Assembly (NCBI GenBank): GCA_029882685.1
Contig: JAOUKH010000007.1
Location: forward strand, 1 to 39,274
From: Cyclobacteriaceae bacterium
GTDB taxonomy: Bacteria > Bacteroidota > Bacteroidia > Cytophagales > Cyclobacteriaceae
Length of the DNA: 39,274 nucleotides
Reading direction: 5' to 3'
A model generated the notes under the pieces. It did no database searches, was not told where the DNA came from, and worked only from the letters and a program-made list of their open reading frames with translations. Made by a program: the position numbers and the translations under genes. Shown one piece after another: positions 9,269-18,384 of this stretch (position 1 is the stretch's first letter; each line of letters starts with the position of its first letter).

Positions 9269-10339
9269 ATGATAAGTAAAGGTTCGCTACATATTGACTG
9301 GATAACTAAAGTGTCTTCAGCAAATAGAAAGGCGGACAAGATTTTAGTGGAAAAGGTTATTAGAGCCCTTATGCTATTGGAAGGATTGGTGAAACAAAAT
9401 TTGGATTTTGTATTTAAAGGAGGAACAGCTTTAATGCTAATTCTTGATTCTTCAAAAAGGCTTTCTATAGATATTGACATTATTATCGAAAAAGTTCCTA
9501 ATAACTTGGAAGAGATTTTTGAGATACTACTCGAAGAACAAGGTTTTACAAGATTCGAACTTCAGAAACGTGTAAATTTGTCAAGCATTCATAAAAAACA
9601 TTACAAGTTCTTTTATCAACCTATTCATAAAACTCAAGCTGCTGAAGAAAGCATATTGCTAGATGTTTTATTAGAAAAAGTAGGATATACTAAGATCAAT
9701 GAGGTTTCTATCAACTCCAAGTTTGTCATTTCAGATGATAAAAATCCAATTCAAGTTAAAGTACCTTCTATAGAAGATATACTGGGTGATAAATTAACAG
9801 CTTATGCTCCCAATTCTACAGGTATACCTTATTTCAAAGGTGAGACAAGTATGAGCATGGAAATCATGAAGCAGCTTTATGACGTAGGAAATCTTGTAGA
9901 CATTGCTGAAGATGGTGCACGTGTTAAAAAGACTTTTGAAAATTTTGTATCAACTGAACTTAAATATAGAAATCTATCAAAATTAACAGTTGGTGATGTT
10001 CTAGATGATATCTATCAAACTTCTCTTTGTTTAGTGAGTAGGGGTGCCGATGGAAAAGGTGATTTTGATCATCTACAAACGGGAATTCAGCGTGTTTCTA
10101 GATTTATTTTTTCAGAGTCATTCCATATTGATAGGGCTATCACATTTGCATCGAAGGCTGCATACCTTTCTATCCTGATCAAATTCAATAATACCAAGAT
10201 AGAAAAATATAAGAACCCAGCTATCATGGAAGAATGGACTATCGGGAAACCATTTTGGTCAAGGTTAAACCGCCTAAAAAAATCTAATCCAGAAGCCTTT
10301 TTTTATTGGCACAAAATATTTGAATTAGCAGAACAATAG
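9269..10339 (+). CDS. AbiEii/AbiGii-family nucleotidyltransferase toxin
   Basis: Nucleotidyltransferase signature FKGGTALMLILDSSKRLSIDIDIII and downstream VPSIEDILGDKLTAYAPNS. Confidence 0.92.
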   Translation: MISKGSLHIDWITKVSSANRKADKILVEKVIRALMLLEGLVKQNLDFVFKGGTALMLILDSSKRLSIDIDIIIEKVPNNLEEIFEILLEEQGFTRFELQKRVNLSSIHKKHYKFFYQPIHKTQAAEESILLDVLLEKVGYTKINEVSINSKFVISDDKNPIQVKVPSIEDILGDKLTAYAPNSTGIPYFKGETSMSMEIMKQLYDVGNLVDIAEDGARVKKTFENFVSTELKYRNLSKLTVGDVLDDIYQTSLCLVSRGADGKGDFDHLQTGIQRVSRFIFSESFHIDRAITFASKAAYLSILIKFNNTKIEKYKNPAIMEEWTIGKPFWSRLNRLKKSNPEAFFYWHKIFELAEQ

Positions 10340-10451
10340 AATTAATTAGAAGATTAACTGTACATTTTTATGAAAACAAAATAAGTAATACGTTCAAACA
10401 CCAAATTTCGTCCTACAGGAACACTTATCTGAGTATAGTATACTACTATAT

Positions 10452-10487
10452 AAAGCCCTGATTCGAAAATGGTCGAATTAGGGCTTT
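10452..10487 (+). terminator. Terminator hairpin copy 2, downstream of abiEii
   Basis: AAAGCCCTGATTCGA-aaatgg-TCGAATTAGGGCTTT then TTTGTT; near-identical to 8234-8269. Confidence 0.8.
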
Positions 10488-10680
10488 TTTGTTGTCATTA
10501 TTTCATGAGATAAATCTGGTGTGTAGGTATAATAAACAGAAAACACAATAGTAGTATTATAGTATTGTTTAGATTTAATTACTCTTGTTATTCTTTGATT
10601 TAGAGGAATATACTGAATTAGGATAAAAGGTAGAGCGTACATTAGCTAATAGTTAGTGGAAACAAAAAGAAATTATTTAC

Positions 10681-10731
10681 ACGTGTAAAAATATCAATAT
10701 TTGCACGTCTTATTTAAAATCATTACCTTTG
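10681..10731 (+). promoter_or_regulatory. Promoter and overlapping operator-like inverted repeat of the PIN TA module
   Basis: Imperfect palindrome ACGTGTAAAAATAT...ATATTTGCACGT (10681-10708) overlapping TTG (10701-10703), 20-nt spacer, TACCTTTG (10724-10731). Confidence 0.5.
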
Positions 10732-10757
10732 TGTATAGAAGTTTGAAAAATAAAGAG

Positions 10758-11006
10758 ATGAATACAAAACTAACATTGACAATAGAGCAAGCTTTGATTG
10801 AAAAGGCGAAAGAATACGCTAAAAGTAAAGGACGTAGCTTGTCTGATATCGTTGAAAACTATTTTAAAGCTATAGTAAAGGAAGAAGGTATTATTACAAT
10901 AGAATCGACTCCCATTTCGGATTCTCTAAGAGGTTCATTTAAAGCCCCTAAGAATTTTGATTATAAAAAAGGGTTGACCAAGGCTCTAACGGAAAAATAT
11001 TTATAA
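10758..11006 (+). CDS. DUF6364-like ribbon-helix-helix antitoxin
   Basis: MNTKLTLTIEQALIEKAKEYAKSKGRSLSDIVENYFKAIV; ATG at 10758 preferred over the ORF-track start at 10701; directly upstream of a PIN gene. Confidence 0.8.
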   Translation: MNTKLTLTIEQALIEKAKEYAKSKGRSLSDIVENYFKAIVKEEGIITIESTPISDSLRGSFKAPKNFDYKKGLTKALTEKYL

Positions 11007-11007
11007 A

Positions 11008-11433
11008 GTGGATAAGGTTTTAATTGATTCGGATGTAATTTTAGACTTATTTTTTGACAGAAAACCATTTGCCGAATATTCATCGTTAATTCTTTCACTT
11101 TGCGAGTCGAGGAAAATAAAAGGGTTTCTCACACCATTGATTTATAGTAACGTTTATTATTTATTACGACAAACTGCAAAACATGATAAAGTAATAGAAA
11201 AGTTAAGGCAGCTGTTAAAAATTACCGATGTTCTTCAAATGGATAGAGAAGTTGTAGAAAATGCTTTAAACTCTGGGTTTAAGGACTTTGAAGATAGTTT
11301 GCAAAACTATTCGGCTATTAATAATGGAAATATTGATTTAATTCTGACTCGAAATTTAAAAGATTATAAAACAAGTGAATTAGGAGTTTTTACTCCAGAG
11401 ACTTATTTAAAATCAAGAAATGCCAGCCGTTAA
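11008..11433 (+). CDS. PIN-domain toxin (VapC-like)
   Basis: VLIDSDVILDLFFDRKPF N-terminal PIN motif, GTG start 1 nt after the antitoxin stop. Confidence 0.85.
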   Translation: MDKVLIDSDVILDLFFDRKPFAEYSSLILSLCESRKIKGFLTPLIYSNVYYLLRQTAKHDKVIEKLRQLLKITDVLQMDREVVENALNSGFKDFEDSLQNYSAINNGNIDLILTRNLKDYKTSELGVFTPETYLKSRNASR

Positions 11434-11589
11434 AATTCGGTATAAAAACATAGCATGTTGCTTCGGTGCATTTCAGTTTGTAAATTTAGGCTCAGCGGGT
11501 AGTTTTATTTGCTATGGGAGGAATCCGTAATGTTTTCGTAGCGTTACCGGCAATTCGTCCTTTTTCGGGCGGGAAAATAATTACTAGAG

Positions 11590-11678
11590 GTAACGTTTTT
11601 ATGAGACTTTTACCGAAATTGATATTTTAATAAAAAGTGCGTTTAAAGCTCAATTTCGAACATTTAAAAAAACGTTAC
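11590..11678. repeat. Nested, bulged inverted repeat upstream of the orphan lipoprotein-like ORF
   Basis: GTAACGTTTTT (11590-11600)/AAAAACGTTAC (11668-11678), 11/11; nested CGAAATTGA (11614-11622)/TCAATTTCG (11650-11658), 9/9. Confidence 0.6.
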
Positions 11679-11691
11679 TTACGATAACTGC

Positions 11692-12564
11692 ATGAAGAAA
11701 AAAAGACCAAAAAACCGACTTTACATTGCATTAGTCCTTGTGCTGATCACAATTTCATGCGTAGTTTCTTTTGAAAAGAGAACGGAACAAATTTTCCTTG
11801 GTGGATGGAATGAACGAGAAATTAACTTTATCAATTCAATCCCTCATGTTGATAAAAAAGGAGGGTATTTTGATCTGGTTATGGATTTAAAATGGGGAGG
11901 AACAAATGGCAATCTCTTTTTTGACTCGAATTCAAATGCTTTCGACTGGATACGAAACTCTGAAAACATACGACTAACTCATAATGTTCTTAAGAATCTT
12001 GAATACACAAACTTTCTTTCACATGAAGAATTCTACAAACCAATGAATTTTAAGGAAAACTTTGGTGGAATGCATCAACACAATTGGGAAGATTTATCAA
12101 TTTCAAATGTGATCGACAGTTTGATTTTGACTCTTGAAAATCCAGAACCCGATAAAGGTTATTACCACAATTTTTGGGAAAGAAGAGCAAAGGAAGGCAC
12201 GAAAAAAATGTTGGGTTCAGTTCTAAAAGAGATACAACTAATTTATGGAGGGGACAAGCTACAAGCAGATGATTTAACAGAGGAATCTGAAATTCAGATT
12301 GAGTCGTTGCTACTATTAGATCGTGAACTTCAAAATTTTTCTTTAAAACCAACAAACCAATTTCTTAAGAAATATTTTGATTACCTAATTACAATCGGAC
12401 TTGAACATTCGGCCTATAATTTAACAGTTGAAAAGTATCCTGACATCATTAGTAAGAATGAAATTGTTGCAACACTGAAACTAGATACTATTCCTGAAAG
12501 TGAATATTGGCGAACTAGAAATAATGGCACTTGGATTTTCACTTATTCTGATAACGGACCTTAA
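11692..12564 (+). CDS. Hypothetical protein, lipoprotein-like N-terminus
   Basis: 290-aa ORF with hydrophobic N-terminus and lipobox-like LITISC; no recognised domain. Confidence 0.6.
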   Translation: MKKKRPKNRLYIALVLVLITISCVVSFEKRTEQIFLGGWNEREINFINSIPHVDKKGGYFDLVMDLKWGGTNGNLFFDSNSNAFDWIRNSENIRLTHNVLKNLEYTNFLSHEEFYKPMNFKENFGGMHQHNWEDLSISNVIDSLILTLENPEPDKGYYHNFWERRAKEGTKKMLGSVLKEIQLIYGGDKLQADDLTEESEIQIESLLLLDRELQNFSLKPTNQFLKKYFDYLITIGLEHSAYNLTVEKYPDIISKNEIVATLKLDTIPESEYWRTRNNGTWIFTYSDNGP

Positions 12565-12697
12565 AAAGGTGGTAACAAATGCTGTGAATGTATGGTGTTT
12601 TATCAGACCATAACTTGGCATGGGTGTAATCACAATTCTTTGTTTCTCCTCAATGTCACCTTGACAAGGTATGGGCTTACTACATGCTCAAAACAAA

Positions 12698-12725
12698 AAA
12701 TCCCGACCTGTGTAGATCGGGATTT
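12698..12725 (-). terminator. Terminator of mdh (minus strand)
   Basis: AAATCCCGA...TCGGGATTT stem followed on the minus strand by a T-run. Confidence 0.75.
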
Positions 12726-12749
12726 AATAAATTTATGGGATGAATTTGA

Positions 12750-13688
12750 TTAAATCAAATTCATTTCACCAAGTACGTTGTTCATTTTTCGAACTGCTTC
12801 AGCACTCTCGCTCATGTTAGCTTTTTCAGCATCATCCAATTCAATTTCAACAACTTTCTCGATACCATTACGACCAATGATCGCTGGTGCGCCAATTGAA
12901 ATATCAGACATGCCATATTCACCTTCTAGAAGGCACGAACATGGAAACATTTTCTTTGTATCACAAGCTATGGCTTGTACCATTGCTGATACGGCAGCAC
13001 CTGGTGCGTACCATGCAGAAGTGCCTAACAATTTAGTCAAAGTTGCTCCACCTACTTTTGTTTCTTCTTTCACATAGTCCAGTTTATCCTGAGAGAGAAA
13101 CTTAGAAACTGGAACGCTGTTTCTTGTAGCTAATCTTGTTAATGGAATCATACCAGTATCGCTATGACCACCAATCACCATTCCATCTACATCTGAAGCA
13201 GGGCATTCTAAAGCCTCAGCCAAACGATATTTGAATCTTGCAGAATCCAAAGCACCACCCATACCAATGATTCTTTGTTTAGAAAGACCAGTGGCTTTGT
13301 GGGCAAGATAAGTCATGGTATCCATAGGGTTTGATACGACAATAAGAATTACATTCGGTGAATGCTTAATCAGGTTCTCAGAAACAGATTTAACAATACC
13401 AGCATTTGTCGATATTAATTCTTCTCTTGTCATTCCTGGTTTTCTCGGAATTCCTGATGTAATCACAGCTACGTCACTATCTGCTGTTTTACTATAATCA
13501 TTGGTTACACCAGTTATTTTAGTGTCGAAACCATTTAATGATGCGGTTTGCATTAAGTCCATCGCTTTGCCTTCTGCAAAACCTTCTTTAATGTCGATCA
13601 ATACTACCTCAGAAGCAAAGTCTTTTATAGCGATGTATTCTGCACAACTGGCTCCCACAGCTCCGGCACCTACTACTGTAATTTTCAT
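12750..13688 (-). CDS. mdh: Malate dehydrogenase
   Basis: MKITVVGAGAVGASCAEYIA Rossmann motif, SGIPRKPGMTREEL, VSNPMD, IGGHSDTGMIPL. Confidence 0.97.
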   Translation of the reverse strand: MKITVVGAGAVGASCAEYIAIKDFASEVVLIDIKEGFAEGKAMDLMQTASLNGFDTKITGVTNDYSKTADSDVAVITSGIPRKPGMTREELISTNAGIVKSVSENLIKHSPNVILIVVSNPMDTMTYLAHKATGLSKQRIIGMGGALDSARFKYRLAEALECPASDVDGMVIGGHSDTGMIPLTRLATRNSVPVSKFLSQDKLDYVKEETKVGGATLTKLLGTSAWYAPGAAVSAMVQAIACDTKKMFPCSCLLEGEYGMSDISIGAPAIIGRNGIEKVVEIELDDAEKANMSESAEAVRKMNNVLGEMNLI

Positions 13689-13881
13689 AATAATTAGTAT
13701 GTTTTAAAGTTGAAATATTTGTATCTGAATTGTGCTACAAAGGTATTAATTTGTAGGTAGTAATGCTAATAAAAACGATGAAGGATATTGTGGGATAATA
13801 ATCTATTGATGAGAACAACTCAATCGAGTAAGGCATCAATTTTTAGTGGAAAAAACAGACTGATCTAAAACCACTATGAGT

Positions 13882-14418
13882 TTAATACAAATGCTTCAAC
13901 TCAAATATACCGTAATATTTCCGGTAAGCTTTAAATAAGTTAGCATTATACTTATTATATTCTTTAGCCAATGCCGACATCATTTTTACATGTATATTAG
14001 GTTTGTGATTAAATATATCTAAAAAATTTACCTGAGGAATTACATAAAATTCAGCCTTTTCAGAGCTCACAATAGCATTCATTTGACGCTTAGTATTGGG
14101 TAGTAAGCAACTTTTGCCAATGGCATTACCGCCAGTTATTCGTCTTAACTCTTCAGTAGCACCTTCAATATCAATAGATAATACAACCTCTCCTGTTTTC
14201 ACGATATACATTGCATGGCTAGGATCATTACGAAGAAACACACACTCATTCTGTTTGTAGGAGCGCTCGTGCATGGAAGGAATAAATTCGGCTAGTTCTT
14301 TGTTACTTAATCCACCAAAAACAGGAATTTTAGAAAGAAATTGAAAAATCTTACTTTCTTCAACGGTATATTTTTTTGCAAATGGATTAATCATCATGAA
14401 GTAAATTCCAAACAACAA
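13882..14418 (-). CDS. Cyclic nucleotide-binding (cNMP-BD) domain protein without obvious HTH
   Basis: FGGLSNKELAEFIPSMHERSYKQNECVFLRNDPSHAMYIVKTGEVVLSI...; start may be the downstream ATG at 14397. Confidence 0.75.
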   Translation of the reverse strand: MLFGIYFMMINPFAKKYTVEESKIFQFLSKIPVFGGLSNKELAEFIPSMHERSYKQNECVFLRNDPSHAMYIVKTGEVVLSIDIEGATEELRRITGGNAIGKSCLLPNTKRQMNAIVSSEKAEFYVIPQVNFLDIFNHKPNIHVKMMSALAKEYNKYNANLFKAYRKYYGIFELKHLY

Positions 14419-15722
14419 ATTTCTGAGGTATGATCGGTTAGTTTAAACCGATCATCGGGTTGATGACCAACAACCCAAACAATTTTATCGGCTGATTCAA
14501 TTACCATTACCTGCTCTTTCAAGTTTAAAGGAATTTTCCTATCTATCATAAAATCACTCAGCTTTTTTTTGTGTTTCATGCCTAGAGGTTGAAAAAAATC
14601 TCCTGTTTTCCATTTCCTCAATTTTAGTGGAAACTTAAGTTTATCAACATCCAAATAAGCTATATTATTGTCTCTTGAAAAAGAAGCAGGACGAAGTTTA
14701 TCCCAATCGAAGTCTAAATGTCCATAAGGAAAAGTTATGGATTTATCTCCTCGATTAATCTCAAACTCTATGTTAGGATCAATTTCTTTATTCTCTGAGA
14801 TGATAAATTTATCTCGATCAATGTTTAGTTGATAAATAGGTGATAAGAAAAATTTTCCTGACTCGTTTTTTCTTTTTATAATTTCTTTGGTCTGGTTGAA
14901 ATTAAAACCAAAATCTTTAAGAATTTCATGGAGTATGGTACGAAATCCTATAATATTAGAAGCTCTGCCGATTGTAATAGTAGTAAGGTTATTTTCCTTT
15001 TTCACGAACTCATTTCGAAACTTTTCAACTTCATTTTTAAAAATATTTTCAACATCACGTAAGCGTTCAAATGTAGAAATGGAAGTTGACTCTAGTGATT
15101 CGTTAATTTTTTTAAGTTCAGGAATCACAGTGAGACGAATATGATTTCTAGCATATTTATCTTTTTTATTACTACTGTCTTCTCTCCATTCAATATTCTG
15201 TTCTTTTGCAAATTGCTCTATTTGTAGTCGGGAGATAGAAAGAAGTGGACGAATTAACACATTACTAATAGGCATTATCCCTCGCACTCCTGAAATTCCA
15301 GTTCCTTTACTAAAATTAAAAAGTGTAGTTTCAATAGAGTCATTTAAATGGTGTGCAGTAGCTATTTTAGAATAACCTTCTGATTTCAATAAATCACTAA
15401 ACCATGAGTAGCGTAAATCCCGAGCAGCCATTTGTGTAGAAATTCCACGTTCATTGGCATACTTATTGGTGTTAAAATGCTTACAAAAAAAAGGTTTGTT
15501 TAATTTTTTCGCTAATAACTTTACAAATGTTTCATCATCGTCTGATTCCTTTCCTCTTAATTGAAAATTACAATGTGCTATTCCAAAGTTGAATGATGTT
15601 TGATGAAAAAAATGTGATAATACCACTGAATCTATGCCACCACTTACAGCAAGAAGCACTTTGTCGTTTTTCTTTATTAGGCTCTCAGCTTCTATATAGT
15701 TCAAAAAGTTGTCAATCATCAC
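14394..15722 (-). CDS. tilS: tRNA(Ile)-lysidine synthetase
   Basis: VLLAVSGGIDSVVLSHFF PP-loop, GIAHCNFQLRGKESDDDE, ATAHHLNDSIETTLFN. Confidence 0.96.
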   Translation of the reverse strand: MMIDNFLNYIEAESLIKKNDKVLLAVSGGIDSVVLSHFFHQTSFNFGIAHCNFQLRGKESDDDETFVKLLAKKLNKPFFCKHFNTNKYANERGISTQMAARDLRYSWFSDLLKSEGYSKIATAHHLNDSIETTLFNFSKGTGISGVRGIMPISNVLIRPLLSISRLQIEQFAKEQNIEWREDSSNKKDKYARNHIRLTVIPELKKINESLESTSISTFERLRDVENIFKNEVEKFRNEFVKKENNLTTITIGRASNIIGFRTILHEILKDFGFNFNQTKEIIKRKNESGKFFLSPIYQLNIDRDKFIISENKEIDPNIEFEINRGDKSITFPYGHLDFDWDKLRPASFSRDNNIAYLDVDKLKFPLKLRKWKTGDFFQPLGMKHKKKLSDFMIDRKIPLNLKEQVMVIESADKIVWVVGHQPDDRFKLTDHTSEICCLEFTS

Positions 15723-15769
15723 TTAAAGATATCTTTTTTATTTAATTTCGCATTCTTGTAAACTAGCTT

Positions 15770-17425
15770 ATGAAGAATATTTTTTCACTTATTTTTATAA
15801 TGGCACTGCTAAGTTTATCAGTGAATAGTTTTTCTCAAAAAAAGGTGAAACTTGTACATGCTGATGTTCAAAAAGGTGGTAAAGGTTATACGAAGTGGGT
15901 AGGGGATGTGATTTTTTCTCACGAAGACACGCGTATTAGGTGTGATAGTGCCATTCGGTTTGATAAAACGAACTTAATTGAAGCGTATGGACATATACGC
16001 ATCAATGAAGGTGATTCCATTCAAATTACTTCTAAAAAATTGATTTATGAAGGTGATAAGAAAATAGCCAGACTTCGAGATAATGTTGTCTTTCATAAAC
16101 TTAACGAAGTAACGCTATATACTGATTTCTTGGATTATGATCGTTCAAGGCAACTTGCATATTACTATAATAATGGCAAACTAGTGGATAGTACAAATAC
16201 ATTGACCAGTAATAAAGGGTATTATCAGACGAGCAATAATATGGCATCTTTCAAAACCAATGTTGTAGGAGTAAATCCTGATTACAAAATGGAAACAGAT
16301 ACGATGCAATACAATGTAAAAACTAATATTGTTTATTTTCGAGCACACACCAGACTTACCGATAAGGAAGGTAAAATTTTTAATCATGAAAATGGACAAT
16401 ACGATACTAATCAAAAACGATCAAATTTTAGTAAAGGGTTTTTGGAGACAGAATCGTATGATCTCACTGGAGACAAACTCTATTTAGATGATATACGAAA
16501 ATATTACAGAGCTAATAAAAATGTGTTTTTATTAGCTAAAGATGATAACATCATAATATCAGGCGATGTTGGGGAATTTTGGAGTGATCAGCAACTCACA
16601 AAAATTTATGGCAATGCAATGTTACGAAAAATCACAGATACAGATACATTATTTCTTACAGCAGACACATTGGTTTCAATTGATAGCGAATATGATTCAG
16701 CTAAGCGATTACTTGCCTATAAAAATGTTAAATTGTTTAAGAAAGATTTTCAGGGGAAATCAGATTCATTGAGTTATTTTTTGTCCGATTCCACTATTTT
16801 CTTTTATCAGGATCCAGTGCTTTGGACGGAAGAAAATCAGCTTACCGCAGACTCTATTAATATAGTGATTTCTAATAATAATATTGACCGTTTAAATATG
16901 TCAATAAAATCGTTCGTTATTTCACAAGATACCGTGCTTAATTTCAATCAGATTAAAGGACGAAAAATGACTGCCTATTTTAAAGAGTCTAACATTGAGA
17001 AAATATTAGTTAATGGAAATGGAGAGAGTATATATTTTGCTTTGGAGGATGAAGATAATTCCTTGATTGGTATGAATAAAATACTTTGCAGTGATATGAA
17101 AATCAAGTTTCATGACAATAAAGTAAAAAACATTCTTTTTTATAAAAAACCAGAAGGCAAACTCATACCTCCTCAAGAACTTGAGGAACCTGACAAACGG
17201 CTTCAGGGGTTTTCATGGCGATATAATGACAGACCAGTAAGAGAAGATATGGTATTGCGTCAAATATTCCCTGAAAATGTATATGATAATCAACCAGCTT
17301 CAGAGAATGAAAAACAAAAAGCAAATGATCTGTTGATTGAAAAACGTCTTGATAAAAAAGGAGAAATAGATAATAAAAAATCTCTAAACAAGCCGAAAGG
17401 AAGAGTTAAGAAACCCATTAATTAG
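15770..17425 (+). CDS. OstA-like (LptA/OstA-like N-terminal domain) protein
   Basis: Signal peptide then KVKLVHADVQKGGKGYTKWVGDVIFSHEDTRIRCDSAIRFDKTNLIEAYGHIRINEGDSIQITSKKLIYEGD. Confidence 0.88.
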   Translation: MKNIFSLIFIMALLSLSVNSFSQKKVKLVHADVQKGGKGYTKWVGDVIFSHEDTRIRCDSAIRFDKTNLIEAYGHIRINEGDSIQITSKKLIYEGDKKIARLRDNVVFHKLNEVTLYTDFLDYDRSRQLAYYYNNGKLVDSTNTLTSNKGYYQTSNNMASFKTNVVGVNPDYKMETDTMQYNVKTNIVYFRAHTRLTDKEGKIFNHENGQYDTNQKRSNFSKGFLETESYDLTGDKLYLDDIRKYYRANKNVFLLAKDDNIIISGDVGEFWSDQQLTKIYGNAMLRKITDTDTLFLTADTLVSIDSEYDSAKRLLAYKNVKLFKKDFQGKSDSLSYFLSDSTIFFYQDPVLWTEENQLTADSINIVISNNNIDRLNMSIKSFVISQDTVLNFNQIKGRKMTAYFKESNIEKILVNGNGESIYFALEDEDNSLIGMNKILCSDMKIKFHDNKVKNILFYKKPEGKLIPPQELEEPDKRLQGFSWRYNDRPVREDMVLRQIFPENVYDNQPASENEKQKANDLLIEKRLDKKGEIDNKKSLNKPKGRVKKPIN

Positions 17426-17567
17426 TTGGGTGAATTATTACAAGTGATTGACTATGTGCCTTTTTTCTATTTTTTAAAATAATTTTAATTTTTAATGAAA
17501 AAAGTCAACAAAATTAACATTAATTTCGTACCTTAATAAATCTTGGTTTAACTATATTTTTTAGTTT

Positions 17568-18278
17568 ATGCGTTATTGGGGTATTATATTATTGATTTCA
17601 GTTTCTTGCTTTTCACAAGCGCAAGACATAGAAATCATAAATGCCTTAGGCAGAACATACCACGGGGGTTTAAGTGAAGAGATAGTTGCACCTATTAAAA
17701 TTCGAAATAACTCTGATGCTGCTGTGTATGTGTTTGTGAAAAGAATTGATGATAACATAGGGTCAACACAATCAACTAATTTTTGTTGGGGAGATGAATG
17801 TTTCGATAAAGAGGTAAATAAACTTCCAGTTTCTAAAAAAATTGAATCAGGTGAGACAGTGGAGAGCTTTTTGAGTGTGCTTCAGGCTGGACTTGTAAGT
17901 GGTTTTAGCACTGTAAAATATCAAGTCTACACACGTAGTAACCCAAGCCTTGTTATTGAACACGAAATCACCTATGTTGTTGAAGATAAAGAACGATCAA
18001 ATACACTTTATTCCTCGGAAGAATTAATATTAAATGAAGTGTATCCAAATCCAGTTAAGGAATATGCTTTTATTGATTATCAGATAAATAATTCTGATAC
18101 AGAAACCAAAATAGTAATCCATAATGTATTGGGTAGTGAAATAGGAGACTTTGTTTTAAATCCTTTGGAAAAAGAATTAAAAATTCCAGTAATTGAATAT
18201 AATCCTGGTGTATATTTCTATACACTTTATATTGATGGAGATGGTGTTATTACCAAAAAATTGGTAATACGTAGATAA
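17568..18278 (+). CDS. T9SS type A sorting domain-containing secreted protein
   Basis: Signal peptide; C-terminal LNEVYPNPVKEYAFIDYQ...NPGVYFYTLYIDGDGVITKKLVIRR. Confidence 0.85.
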   Translation: MRYWGIILLISVSCFSQAQDIEIINALGRTYHGGLSEEIVAPIKIRNNSDAAVYVFVKRIDDNIGSTQSTNFCWGDECFDKEVNKLPVSKKIESGETVESFLSVLQAGLVSGFSTVKYQVYTRSNPSLVIEHEITYVVEDKERSNTLYSSEELILNEVYPNPVKEYAFIDYQINNSDTETKIVIHNVLGSEIGDFVLNPLEKELKIPVIEYNPGVYFYTLYIDGDGVITKKLVIRR

Positions 18279-18345
18279 CCGAAACAAAAAACAATAATTT
18301 TCTAGTATACAGGTTATTTACCAGACATATAGGCTCATTTCTTAT

Positions 18346-18377
18346 TTTGTTTATTAATTATTACTAAGCTATATTTG
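18346..18377 (+). promoter_or_regulatory. Bacteroidota-type promoter of bamD
   Basis: TTTG (18346-18349) - 20 nt - TATATTTG (18370-18377); CDS starts at 18385. Confidence 0.6.
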
Positions 18378-18384
18378 CACCCTT

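Noticed and set aside
12050-12355. 101-aa minus-strand ORF inside the orphan lipoprotein-like gene
   Set aside because: The plus-strand ORF is longer, has a signal-like N-terminus; no independent support for the antisense frame.
8280-12690. Possible prophage, IS element or integron
   Set aside because: No integrase, transposase or phage structural genes seen in the window; only indirect boundary signals, so reported as a hypothesis rather than a feature.
12778-13707. Three plus-strand ORFs opposite mdh
   Set aside because: Antisense shadows of a well-supported malate dehydrogenase gene.
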